Of a stretch of 64,000 nucleotides of DNA, positions 12,278-22,709 are shown one piece after another. Numbering within the stretch: the first letter of the stretch is position 1; each line of letters opens with the position of its first letter. This DNA comes from Rosa chinensis (Eukaryota; Streptophyta; Magnoliopsida; Rosales; Rosaceae). The DNA lies in contig NC_037090.1 in NCBI RefSeq assembly GCF_002994745.2, positions 31,850,501 to 31,914,500 on the forward strand, read 5' to 3'. The position numbers were made by a program, and so were the translations under genes. Below the pieces are notes generated by a model. It was not told where the DNA came from, did not search any database, and was given only the letters and a program-made list of their open reading frames with translations.

Positions 12278-15200
12278 ATGGCACCTTCTACGCGAAGACC
12301 TTCATCTCAAGCAGTAGCAATGGCCAAAAGAATGAGGGAAATTCAGCTGAGAGGGACAAGGTCTAGCAATACCAAGCGATCCAATGGAGCAACATCAAGG
12401 GGAACTTCAGTACAAGCTGCATCAAAGTTGTCATTGAAACGACAAAAGAGATTGAAGGGTAAAAGAGCTATGAAAAGGGAAGGACTGAAGTTGCTTAAAC
12501 GAGGGTGTGTGACAATGTCTCGTATAGTGAGACGAAAAATAATTGGAAAGAGGATGACAGTTCAGTTCAACCAGAAAGGACAACCCATAGGGAAAGCTGG
12601 TAAAGAAATGCAGTCATATATTGGGGTGTTAGCTCGCAAGAAGGTTCCAATCTCGATACCTACATGGAAGGATGTTTTAGTGGAACAAAAAAATAAAATC
12701 TGGGAAGGCATAAAGGTATGAGAACTGCACTTTTTTTTTTTTTGTGTGTGGTTCTATTGGTATCTATTATGTGTTAACTATATGCTTATTTGTTAAAGTA
12801 CTTCCTGATGTGTGCTTTCTGCTATTTTCTTGTATGCAGTTGTCATTTTTGTTGCGTCCAGAACACAAAAGAATGGTCTTAATCTCAGCAGGAGCAAAAT
12901 GGAGAGAGTTCAAGAGTCATTTGACCACCCGCTACATTCTCCCACATAGAGATAACCTTGAAATTATCGAATCTCGACCAGAGGACTATCTTTTCATTAA
13001 TCAAGATGACTGGGAGATTTTTGTACAAGATAGGTTATCTGACTCATTTCTAGTAAGTTAACTCAAAACTATTATAACCTAATATTTTTGTTTTGCATTT
13101 AGTGTTTACAAGTTAAGATAGCATTGACTGGACATTGATATATAGGAACTCCATGAGAAACAAAAAAGAAAACGAGCCTTAAGTAAGTATCCTCATCGGC
13201 TGTCACGTAAAGGGTACGCTGGATTGGAGGAAGAACTGGTCAGTAATCAATTTTTGGTTTCATTGTTTGTGTTTATTGATTCATTAATGTCTATGTACAA
13301 TGGTATAGATATTGACTTAATCAATTTATGTAGTCTGCAACTATGGATGAAGCTGAACTTGATCGTGCAACCATGTGGATCAAAGCACGTCAAGATAAGA
13401 ATGGAGGATTTAAAGATCCTTTAGTAGAGGAGAAGGCCAAAGAAATTGTAAGTTTCTATTTGGTTTGTGAAAAGGCATTGCAAATGTAATGTTTACCACA
13501 TCAGTGCCTGCTTATATCTAAACCTCATCATTTATATTTTGTAGGCTGATTTGAAGAAAAAAGAGGCTGAGGGAGAGTTAAGCACTTCTGGTTCAGATGA
13601 TGTGTTAACTTTAGCATTAGGAAATCCTGAGCATACTGGAATAATTAGAGGTGTAGGGGCAAATGTGAGGCAAGCTGCATACTTTAACCTCCCAAAACGC
13701 CGAAAGCAAAGTGTTGAACAGAGTCTTAGGTTAAGTGTTCAGAAAATAATGGAACAAGAAAGGGAGAAGATACTAGCAAAAGAACGAGCAATTTGGGAGG
13801 AGAGGTTGAAGACGTTAGAAGCAAGGGTGTTGATGAATCCTATGGTAACTGAATCCCCCAAAGATTCCACCATTGATAGGGAAGTTGGTTCTGGACAAGG
13901 AAGTTCAAATATGCATGAGAAGGCTGCCAACGCAATTGAAAAACAGATTCCCTCCACTGTTAGAAAGTCTTTGGATTTAGAACCTCATGTTGAGGAGCCT
14001 GTGGAAGTTGTGAATCCCATTGATGGTGTGAATTTGAATGCTATTGAGAAGGGTCAGCCAATTGGTCTCGTGGTTGTTGATCTGGAAATCCAGGAGGGTG
14101 AATTTCAGGTAATTGTAAATTTATTATATTGTTAAGTTTGCTGATGTGTTATGCTGCCAGGTTATACATTCAATTATTTTATTTAGTGTCTCATTAAATG
14201 TACTTTTTCATTTTGTAGGCACAGACAATTGGGAAAGAGTGCCATTTAGCTTTAGGTTCAACCGATAACGTTGTAGCTATTGCAACAGTTATAGAAGTCA
14301 ATAATGAAAACAACAGCCAGCTTATCCATGGTGTTCCATTGGGCGAGGGAAACATGCGTGTATCGATTGTACGCTCTCTAGTGGATGAAGCCAAGCTTCC
14401 ATTTCCAATCGAAAACGAAATAATGACGGTTCGTGATGCTATTGGGACTTATGTGGCTTGGCCTAAAAACCTTATTGTTTTTCCAGTAGAGTTTCAGGTA
14501 ACAAATACTACTTATAACTTGATTTAAATGTATCTTAAAGTAAATCTTTGCAAATGACTTGTCCCTAATGATTTGTTCCATTTTTTTGTTACATAAGAAA
14601 ATGGCAGCAAAGAGTAGAGGAATGAGAAAGAGAAAAAGAGTAGAAGAAGATGAGTATCATGAAGAAGATATAGACATGGCATCATTGCCAACAACCCTCC
14701 CTCCCTCCCTCCCTTAAAGCGGTATGCATATGGGCCAAAGAAACACTCACAAATGGGAAGACAATTATCTGCAATTTTGATGAAAAGATTTTTGGACATT
14801 CGTTCAAAACATGTGTGAATAAAAACGATGTTAATAACTTTGCCACCATGAAGGAAGTATCGGGCAGCTGCATCAGCATCTATATGAGGTAATCTAGTAG
14901 CTTTAGTTGGAATTTAAGAATATACGTGTCTTAAAAATTGTGGTTTCATGTTGCATTCTTTGATTTGTAGCCATCTTTATGGTGTGTTGAGGAAGTCAAA
15001 GATGGTGGACATGGTTGGATTTATGGACAGTACAAAAACTGGTGCCATTGGGTGTGGCAATCCAATTGAGCGTTCCCGTGCAATAGCCGATAGGCTGAAA
15101 AAGGCAAAGCGTGGCCAGATTATTTTGTTGCCATATAACTCAGGGTATGCACTCTTCAAATATTGTATACATGCATTATGAAACTGATATGCTGCTGAAT

Positions 15201-16024
15201 ATTGTGATTTGTCGTCTCTCTCGTCTTCAAATGTGACTTTTACTTGGTTTTTTTGCTTTGAAGTTGTCACTGGATGCTGACTGTAATAAACTCTGAAGAA
15301 GACACAGTCTACTTCATGGACCCATTAAAGAGGAGACTAATTACGGGAGAGTGGAAGAACATTGTTGACAAGTAAGTGAATGTTTTTTTAGTAATTCTCG
15401 TAATTTAAACTGATGTTTGTAGTTGTGTATATTCTGTGAATTAACAAAAATTTTCTGTTAATATTAAGCGGCATCAAAATATATAATGCACAAGTCAAAA
15501 GGCAAGGCAGAAAAGCAACTACCTGGAAAAACTGTGCGGTACAATTTATGAAACAGTTTTTATCATTTTAGTTCTAAGAAGTTGACTATTCTAGATTTTT
15601 TTTTGCATAGTTGGTATTTAATATAATATTTTTAGGGTATTCCGGAGCAAAAGACCGACAAGGATTGTGGATATTTTATAATGAGATACATGAAGGAAAT
15701 AGTGGAGGATAAAAACTTGGACTTTTTCAGCAAGGTAAGCAAAACTAGTTGAGGTCGCTTGGATTATGGTTATTGAAATATGGGTTACTGTGATTTTGCA
15801 CAATTGAGTTCTATAGATTCTTTTTAGGAATTATGGGTTACTGTGATTATAGACTCTTTTGCACAATTGAAATATGGGTTATACTGTGATTTTGCACAAT
15901 TGAGTTCTATAGATTCTTTTTAGGAATTATGGGTTACTGTGATTACTGTGAAATATGGGTTACTGTGATTATAGACTCTTTTGCACAATTGAAATATGGG
16001 TTACTGTGATTTTGCACAATTGAG

Positions 16025-16058
<34 letters not shown>

Positions 16059-16236
16059 CATAGATTCATTGTTGTTGCACAATTGAGTTCTATAGATTCT
16101 TTTTAGGAATTATGTCAACTACTAAGTACAAACCATTTTGTTTCAGTGGGAGAGAAGTAAAGCAGCATATTTCCAGGAGGATATCGATGTGGTCAGAACT
16201 GAGTGGGCAAAGTTTGTGGTTAAAACATATATGTAA
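12278..16236 (+). pseudogene. CACTA second gene: Ptta/En/Spm transposase domain fused to Ulp1-type protease, one frameshift
   Basis: Twelve exons can be joined: 12278-12715, 12840-13052, 13146-13238, 13334-13447, 13545-14108, 14219-14497, 14598-14888, 14971-15144, 15264-15371, 15469-15538, 15636-15734 and 16147-16236. The N-terminal part is basic, then a plant transposase (Ptta/En/Spm) segment ends in KYPHRLSRKGYAGLEEEL. A helical Glu/Lys-rich stretch lies in exon 5. The C-terminal part is a C48/Ulp1-like peptidase with His (CHWML) and Asp (FMDPL) in exon 9 and Cys (DCGYF) in exon 11, so the triad is present. All junctions keep phase except exon 7, where a (TCCC)n run at 14697-14714 puts the frame off by one and gives an early TAA. 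CACTA-borne Ulp1 genes are known; the role of the protease in transposition is not settled. Confidence 0.85.
15735..16115. repeat. Duplicated intronic sequence with (TA)n
   Basis: The last intron of the transposase/Ulp1 gene has several overlapping copies of a segment reading GAAATATGGGTTACTGTGAT, TTTTGCACAATTGAG and TCTATAGATTC, with a perfect (TA)n run at about 16027-16054. It explains why this intron is longer than the others. Confidence 0.7.
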
Positions 16237-16524
16237 GATTTGTGTTGGTACTTCTTGGAGACCTAGTTCAAAGTTTGTGGTTATGTTTTGGTTGGACAGG
16301 ATCAGTAGCTAGTACTTTGAATATGTAAGAAATACTTTAACAATTGGGTACTCTATTTCTAGTTTCGGTGTGTTTTGGCAATGTATGACAATGATGTGCT
16401 ATAGTAAATGACATTTGAACCAATTTGTGTTTCATATTTGCCTATTTCCAGAATCAGTACCCGTAGTGCTTATTCAATTCAAACAACATATATAAGGCTA
16501 TTAATTATGGTAGTACAGTATCAT

Positions 16525-17409
16525 CAGACAACACATAAATTTACACACATAATACCTATTGTCTGAGGAACATTCACACAACAGTTTTACTAAAGGACAC
16601 ATTGTGTGCAATTCCTTGCAACGACATGACCACACTATCACTGATGTCTGAGGTTCATTCAACACAACAGATGCTTCCGGCACATTGTTATCTCATATGC
16701 ATTCAGACAACACTTACATCTCGCAAACTGTTATCTTAAATAAATTTCAGACAACAGGGGAAAAAAGTATCTGTAGTCTGAGGTTCATTTCAGACAACAG
16801 ATTCTTCCGGCACATTGTTATCTCATACGCATTCAGACAACACTTACATCTCGCAAACTGTTATCTTAAATAAATTTCAGACAACAGGGGAAAAAAGTAT
16901 CTGTAGTCTGAGGTTCATTTCAGACAACAGATTCTTCCGGCACATTGTTATCTCATACGCATTCAGACAACACATGCATCTCGAAAACTGTTATCTTAAA
17001 TAAATTTCAGACAACAGGAGAAAAAAGTATCTGTAGTCTGAGGTTCATTTCAGACAACAGATTCTTCCGGCACATTGTTATCTCATACGCATTCAGACAA
17101 CACTTACATCTCTCAAACTGTTATCTTAAATATATTTCAGACAACAGGGAAAAAAGTATCTGTAGTCTGAGGTTCATTTCACTCAACACCAAAATAACAA
17201 GCAGTTGTCTAAGTTAACACGCATTAGATTTTGGGTAAATTCAGACAACAAATTTTGGCTTATATGTGTTGTGTGACTGAGTAACAGACAACTGTTATCG
17301 ACAGTTGTCTGAACGAGGTCAATCAGACATCAAGCTACTAGACAACAGCAGGTTTTTCATTCAGACAACAGTCGTTCGACAGTTGTCTGATTAACTTTGT
17401 GGTATAGTG
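16525..17409. repeat. 3' subterminal region of CACTA with 130-bp tandem repeats
   Basis: A 130-bp unit is repeated about 3.9 times between about 16675 and 17185, at a period of exactly 130 bases for the first three steps (TTGTTATCTCATA at 16685, 16815, 16945 and 17075). Each unit has three copies of the TCAGACAACA motif. Single motif copies continue in both orientations up to the terminus (ACAGTTGTCTGA at 17379-17390). Short apparent reading frames in each unit are a by-product of the period and not genes. Confidence 0.92.
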
Positions 17410-17412
17410 TTA

Positions 17413-17516
17413 TGCAAAGTTTGATGCAACGATTCACTGACAGGGGTGCTTAGGTTACCTAGGGTATCAAGGTGGCTGGTGTTGCCTATGATGGCAAGGT
17501 CACGCCTCAGACCCAG
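17413..17516. other. Target sequence right of CACTA
   Basis: About 100 bases directly continuing the pre-insertion sequence that ends at 5758. No gene is recognised. Confidence 0.35.
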
Positions 17517-19540
17517 TGTCGGTGGATTTTAAGCACCTGATCCCTAATCTGAGGTGTGACTTTTATAAAGCAAAATGTAAATAAACTATTCCTTCTAGGC
17601 TCGTCCAACCCATTTCGGGTTGTCAAAATCTAAGTACTTCTCTGCAAAAGGAATTAGAGATGGGTGGGTGAGCAAAACCACGCGCTCAGTGAGTAGATCA
17701 TGTAATATGCCAGTAAAGTCATGTCATTTTACACACGGTAGAAAGTAGTATATCGTATACATAACAATTCACAGCAATTCATCACATCACATCATCTCTT
17801 CTTATTGATTATCCTTCAATTTAGTGTACCCAAGAGGAACCCGGTCTAATGGCTTTCTCTAGTCCTATACCACTGTGTGACACATCCTTACCTTGGCATA
17901 ATCAATCAAGAAGTTCACATGTTCCATGACTAGTCAAACAATATCTCTAGCACATAATATACATAAACTCCGCATATTTCACAAATAGACATGCTTCACT
18001 TGAAAATAGAGAGATATTTCAAAAATAGATAAAATCATGTTTTTCCACATTTTTGTAGCAAATAAGAATATTTGAAACATATTACACAACCCACTCACCT
18101 CAACAATACGAATCGCCTCTCAGAATACCGATCGTAAATCGAGCCTTCTAAAATGAGCCTTCTAGAAATTACCATTGGATCTAACTCAAACCTCTATGGA
18201 TAGAAAGAGGGCAACAAGACGAATCAATAGTTTTTCGTTGATCCTGAAATCAGAGTTACAGATCAAAAGTTATGATCCGCTCAAGTTTTAAAAATAGAAA
18301 ACTAGAAAGAGAAAGTCGAGAGAGAAATCTCTCATAAAATTGGTATGGTAGAAATGTGTAGGCTAGTTTCTAAAAATACAAGGACAAAGTATGATTTTCT
18401 GGAAAATGGGGATTGCAGTGCACTGATCAATCCTTACTGGGCAACAGAAACCAAAAATAATAAATAGAACACAAGATTTTGGTTACGCAGTGAAAACCTC
18501 CAATATGAGATTAAAAACACTGCGGGGCTCTTACTCTTGAGAGCCCAAAATAAGAATGATCTTATTATGAAGGATATGTTCTTTTACAGACTTGAATAGC
18601 ACTAGCTCGGCTACGATGATTAGACAAAATCTAGCACAAAATTTGTCTTCCTTCTTGAACTCCTTCACTTGAACAATCACCAAATCTTGCTCTTCTTTCT
18701 TCACGATCTCTCTACTGATCTCAAGAGAGTTTTATGCATATAAAACATGATCAACAACACTTATACATGGACCAAGTGTTTTGACTTTTTGTGAAGATTC
18801 GATCTCAAGCAAACATGCAAGACTCTACAAATATTCTTGCGTCCCTAGGTTCTCCATGTGTGCCGTCTGTTTTTCCCACTTCTAAAGTTAGCTGTCGTGT
18901 CCACCAAAACAACCAAAAGACAGCTATTTACCCTAATCCGCCTTCTACAAGGAAAAACAAATCTTTTTGTGTTAATAAAAAATATATATAATTAAGGACA
19001 CCAAACCCTAAAATATTTGGGAAATCAATAATCCAATATGGCACATAGAAAAATATCTTTAAATAATTAAAAGATATTAAACCCATTAACCCTAAAGATA
19101 CTTTCCCGTTTTGTATGGAATGCCAACACACCAAGGTGATCAAAACTTGTACCTACAGTTTCCTATTTATAGATTAAGAGAACCAATAGAAATAGGTCAT
19201 GTGTCTAATTGTTAATAAAGCTTGTAACATTTGTCAAGCTTCCATCACTTTTTTTCCTTCCACTTCTTGAGTGACTTGACAAATGTCCAAATGACTCATG
19301 TGATTGTAATTGACACGTTAGGCTGCTACTCTTGGTCACTAACTAAACCCTTTAACCAATGGGAAGGAAACACGTCACCGAATAATCACTTTGTATCTGA
19401 ACTTCAAAAATTTCTTAAAAATAGCTCAGGAACTGAAAAATTCACCAAAAAATGCTGCGAACTCGTGGTGACCTCAACTTTCCATTTCCATCCTCGAAAA
19501 TAAAATTTGAGCAACTTTAAAATTCAGGATCTCACAGACT
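17517..19540 (-). mobile_element. LTR-retrotransposon debris, probably nested LTR-like segments on the minus strand
   Basis: No protein-coding domain is found. On the minus strand, the right end reads TGTGAGATCCTGAATTTTAA, an LTR-like start seen in chromovirus-type gypsy LTRs. A minus-strand TATA box (CTATAAATAGG) lies near 19166. A second TG start (TGTTGGCATTCC on the minus strand, at about 19131) suggests another LTR-like segment nested inside (about 18430-19131). I could not match a target duplication for either, so ends and family are uncertain. Confidence 0.4.
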
Positions 19541-19890
19541 ACGATGAGTCATGCGGCTGTCAGCGATGTTGTAGAAGTTGTGAGCACTTGTTTTTGGATT
19601 GGGCCCCACTTTTTGGATGGTATTATGGACTTGTAGAACATGCTTTATCACTGGGCCTGCTTTTTTTTAAAAAAAAATTTACTTCAGGCCTTTAGGTTTG
19701 TAGATATTCCCAAAAAAAAAGCTTCCTTTGCGTAAGGTCTTGAGGATTAAGGATAAATCATCGAGTAAATTTGATCTAATTGGTTCAAACTTTGGTAATG
19801 TCTGGTTACTTGAAACACATCGCTATCCAAGACATCTTTACTTAGAATTTCTAGTTTTTCTAGGGTGTCTGTGTAGCAACTCGATTTTAA

Positions 19891-20146
19891 GAGCAAGTTC
19901 ACCCGTTGGGTCACCAGATCATCCACTATTCACTACCTTTTAGTGTTAATTTCCACCCTCTGAATCACAGACATAGTTTTCATGGTGACCTGGGTCACCA
20001 GGTCACTTTGCAGGTCACAATGGTGACCCAGAAAGTGACTCTGGGTGACCCAGGGCACGAAATATACTGTGCTGATGACCCAGATGGTGAAATTAACACA
20101 TTAATGAATAGTATGTGACCTGGTGACTCAACGGGTGAACTTGCTC
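19891..20146. mobile_element. 256-bp MITE upstream of the glucose transporter gene
   Basis: The left end GAGCAAGTTCACCCGTTG is matched by the inverse of the right end (CAACGGGTGAACTTGCTC), 18 of 18 bases. The inner sequence continues as GGTCACC/GGTGACC inverted repeats. No coding sequence fits. The flanks are TAA at the left and AAA at the right, so a 3-bp PIF/Harbinger-type duplication with one change is possible but not certain. It lies 516 bases before the transporter ATG, so it may sit in the promoter. Confidence 0.8.
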
Positions 20147-20661
20147 AAACGGACCTCGTCATTGTGTATTCTACCTACTTAATGGATAGACATTACATTC
20201 AATTAAAAAAATCGAATAATCTTTGATACTACTTGGGTCGGTACTCGGTATCGTTCACTATTTCTCGTTTTTATCAAATAGAAGCAAGTAGAGTCGGACT
20301 GTGACTGAGAGACCAAGGAGCAGAAGAGCCAAGGCCGCTAAGCTTTTTCACGGTTTCCACTACTCCTCTCAATTCTGGCTTTTTGTTTCCTTTTCTCAAT
20401 GATCTAATAATTCTGAATGTCTGTCTGATCCTTGTTTGTGTTGGAATTTTGTCTTCACATTCTCAGTTTGAACGACAGTTTGAAAGGAAAACACACCACT
20501 CAATTTTGAATTTTCCAATAATCATTCAGCCCAGGTAACATCAAATCTCGCTCGTCTACATCAATCTAAAATACAATTTTGGCAACTCTCACTTTTTTAC
20601 CAAAATTGGGATGAGTTTTTTTTTTTTTTTTTAATTAATGGTGATGTAATGACCAGATAAA
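20147..20661 (+). promoter_or_regulatory. Promoter/5' leader region of the glucose transporter
   Basis: No other gene lies here. A CT-rich stretch (20330-20420) resembles transcribed leader. A CAG|GTAACA site at about 20534 and a T-run followed by CAG at about 20653-20656 could mark a 5'-leader intron, but neither can be proven from sequence alone. No clear TATA box was identified. Confidence 0.4.
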
Positions 20662-22117
20662 ATGCAAGCGTCAACTTATGGTTCGATCAGAGAGAAGTTG
20701 GTTTTCGGGGTCCAAGTCAAACAGCAAAGGAAGGTGTTGGGGTCAAGTACAGGGTTAAAGAATCTGTGTATGACAGATAAGGCCACTGGCTTTGGTGGAT
20801 TGAAGCTCACTTCTGCGGCTATGGGAGCCAACCTTGGACGTCTTGATGGGATTTCCATGACTTCCTTGAAACCCAGATCAGTCAAGGCTCACGCTGCTTC
20901 TGGTATTGCTTGTTCTTTGTATAACTTGCTTTCGCTACTTAAACCTGTACACTTCTTGGTTTCGCTACTTAAATTGTATAGTGCAAATTCGGTTTCGTAC
21001 ATATTTACATGAAATTGTTAACTGTGTAAGATTCTCCATATGCCGCGGAACAAATTTTTCGACTTGGGTTTCTGTAATGACATGGAAATTGGTTTTCCGC
21101 ATCTTGTCTGTTGTTTATGCTTGCTCAATGGAATAGTCATTTTCATCAGTGTATCACCAACTCTCTCATTCTCTTTCTTCTTCGGCAGAAAAATATAATA
21201 AAAAAAGGGCAACTCTCTATAAGCTGTTGTTAGTCAGGATTTTTATTGGATCGTGTCGAATTTCCTTGCACTTCAGTTTGATAAACTGAAACACTTGAAT
21301 GATACTACCAGCAGCTATATAGTATTATTTCTGGAATGCATCAATTTAGTAATTGGATTTTAATACCCAACTTAGCAGTTATGCTTTGGTGTTGATTTGT
21401 TTCTGTTCTTACCTCTACTTTATAATGTTCAGACGCAGATGGAGATGTTGAGAATCTTGTTCCTCCCAAGCCTCAGGTCAAATCTTCTGGAATAGTGTTG
21501 CCATTTGTTGGTGTTGCCTGTCTTGGAGCCATTTTATTTGGTTATCATCTCGGGTATGATTTAAGTTGATAAAGAAAAGACTTCCTCTGCTATCATACAT
21601 AATTCAGCCTGTTCATTTACATTGTGCATTCAAATTGGTCTGCTCAGACAGTATGTATGCATTGTGCATTCAAATCGGTGTGGTCGGAAGATATGTATGC
21701 TGCCATGACTTTTAAGTTTTCTCTTTCCTGTTGTATTTTTGCCATGGAGTCAGAGCTGAGTTTATTATTTAAGACCAAGCCTTCTCTTTCTACAATAGTT
21801 CAGTTGTATAACTTGGTCGTATGCGAGTCTTATGGTGGCATCTGCCTGTCTTCTCTGCAGGGTGGTAAATGGTGCTCTTGAGTACCTGTCGAAGGATCTT
21901 GGTATTACTGAAAACGTTGCATTAAAAGGCATGTCCAATCTTTCTGTTTGATTAAATCTGAGAAAATAGCTTAAACATAACTAAATTTTTTGTTTTGTTT
22001 TGCTTGTTTCTTTTTCTTCTTAAGATCTTATATATTTATGATTCATGTAGTGTGATGGAGCACATGTTCTAATTTCTGCAATATATTGCCAAATTAACAA
22101 AAGACTGTCGAATGGTG

Positions 22118-22149
<32 letters not shown>

Positions 22150-22675
22150 CCATTGGATACAATACATTGGAAAAGTATTTTTGCTAATATATCTTTTTGA
22201 TAATTCAAAGCCTTGCTATATTTAGCAATTTGCGACATATATAATGTGACTCTTCTACTAAAATTGTTTTGATTGTGATGTTTCCTCGCGAGAATGTATA
22301 GTTCATTGTTTCCACCTTATGCCTTCTGCAGGGTGGGTGGTTAGCACACTTCTAGCTGGTGCCACAGTTGGATCTTTCACTGGTGGAACATTGGCCGACA
22401 AGTTTGGGAGAACTAGAACTTTTCAACTTGATGCAATTCCACTAACGATTGGAGCATTTTTATGGTCTCTGTTTTGTCTTGGATTACGAGTTATGATCTC
22501 CGATAAAAACATTAGAAACTGATTAATAGTTTTTTTGTCTTTTTGAATATTTCAGTGCCACAGCACAGAGTGTGGAGCAAATGATAGTTGGCCGCTTACT
22601 TGCTGGCATTGGAATCGGCATCTCATCGGCTATTGTCCCACTTTACATTTCTGAGGTATTGTTAAAGTTTATATG

Positions 22676-22709
<34 letters not shown>

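Larger units (their letters stand above)
5759..17409 (+). mobile_element. CACTA (En/Spm) DNA transposon, 11,651 bp
   Basis: The left end starts CACTACTAG and the right end is the inverse CTATAGTG type (ATAGTG at 17404-17409). About 30 terminal bases form an imperfect inverted repeat. A 3-bp duplication TTA lies on both sides (5756-5758 and 17410-17412), as expected for CACTA elements. Inside are a TNP2-type transposase gene (8517-12001) and a transposase/Ulp1-protease gene (12278-16236), both on + strand. Subterminal arrays of a TCAGACAACAG/CTGTTGTCTGA motif occupy both ends. Both genes carry inactivating changes, so this copy looks non-autonomous now, although its ends appear intact and could be moved by enzymes supplied elsewhere. 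Confidence 0.95.

Noticed and set aside
16685..17217. Repeated short proteins (MLSH.HSDNTYIS...) in the CACTA 3' end
   Set aside because: They arise because the 130-bp repeat unit lacks stops in one frame. The repeats are non-coding subterminal motifs, and the frames lie past the end of the second gene.
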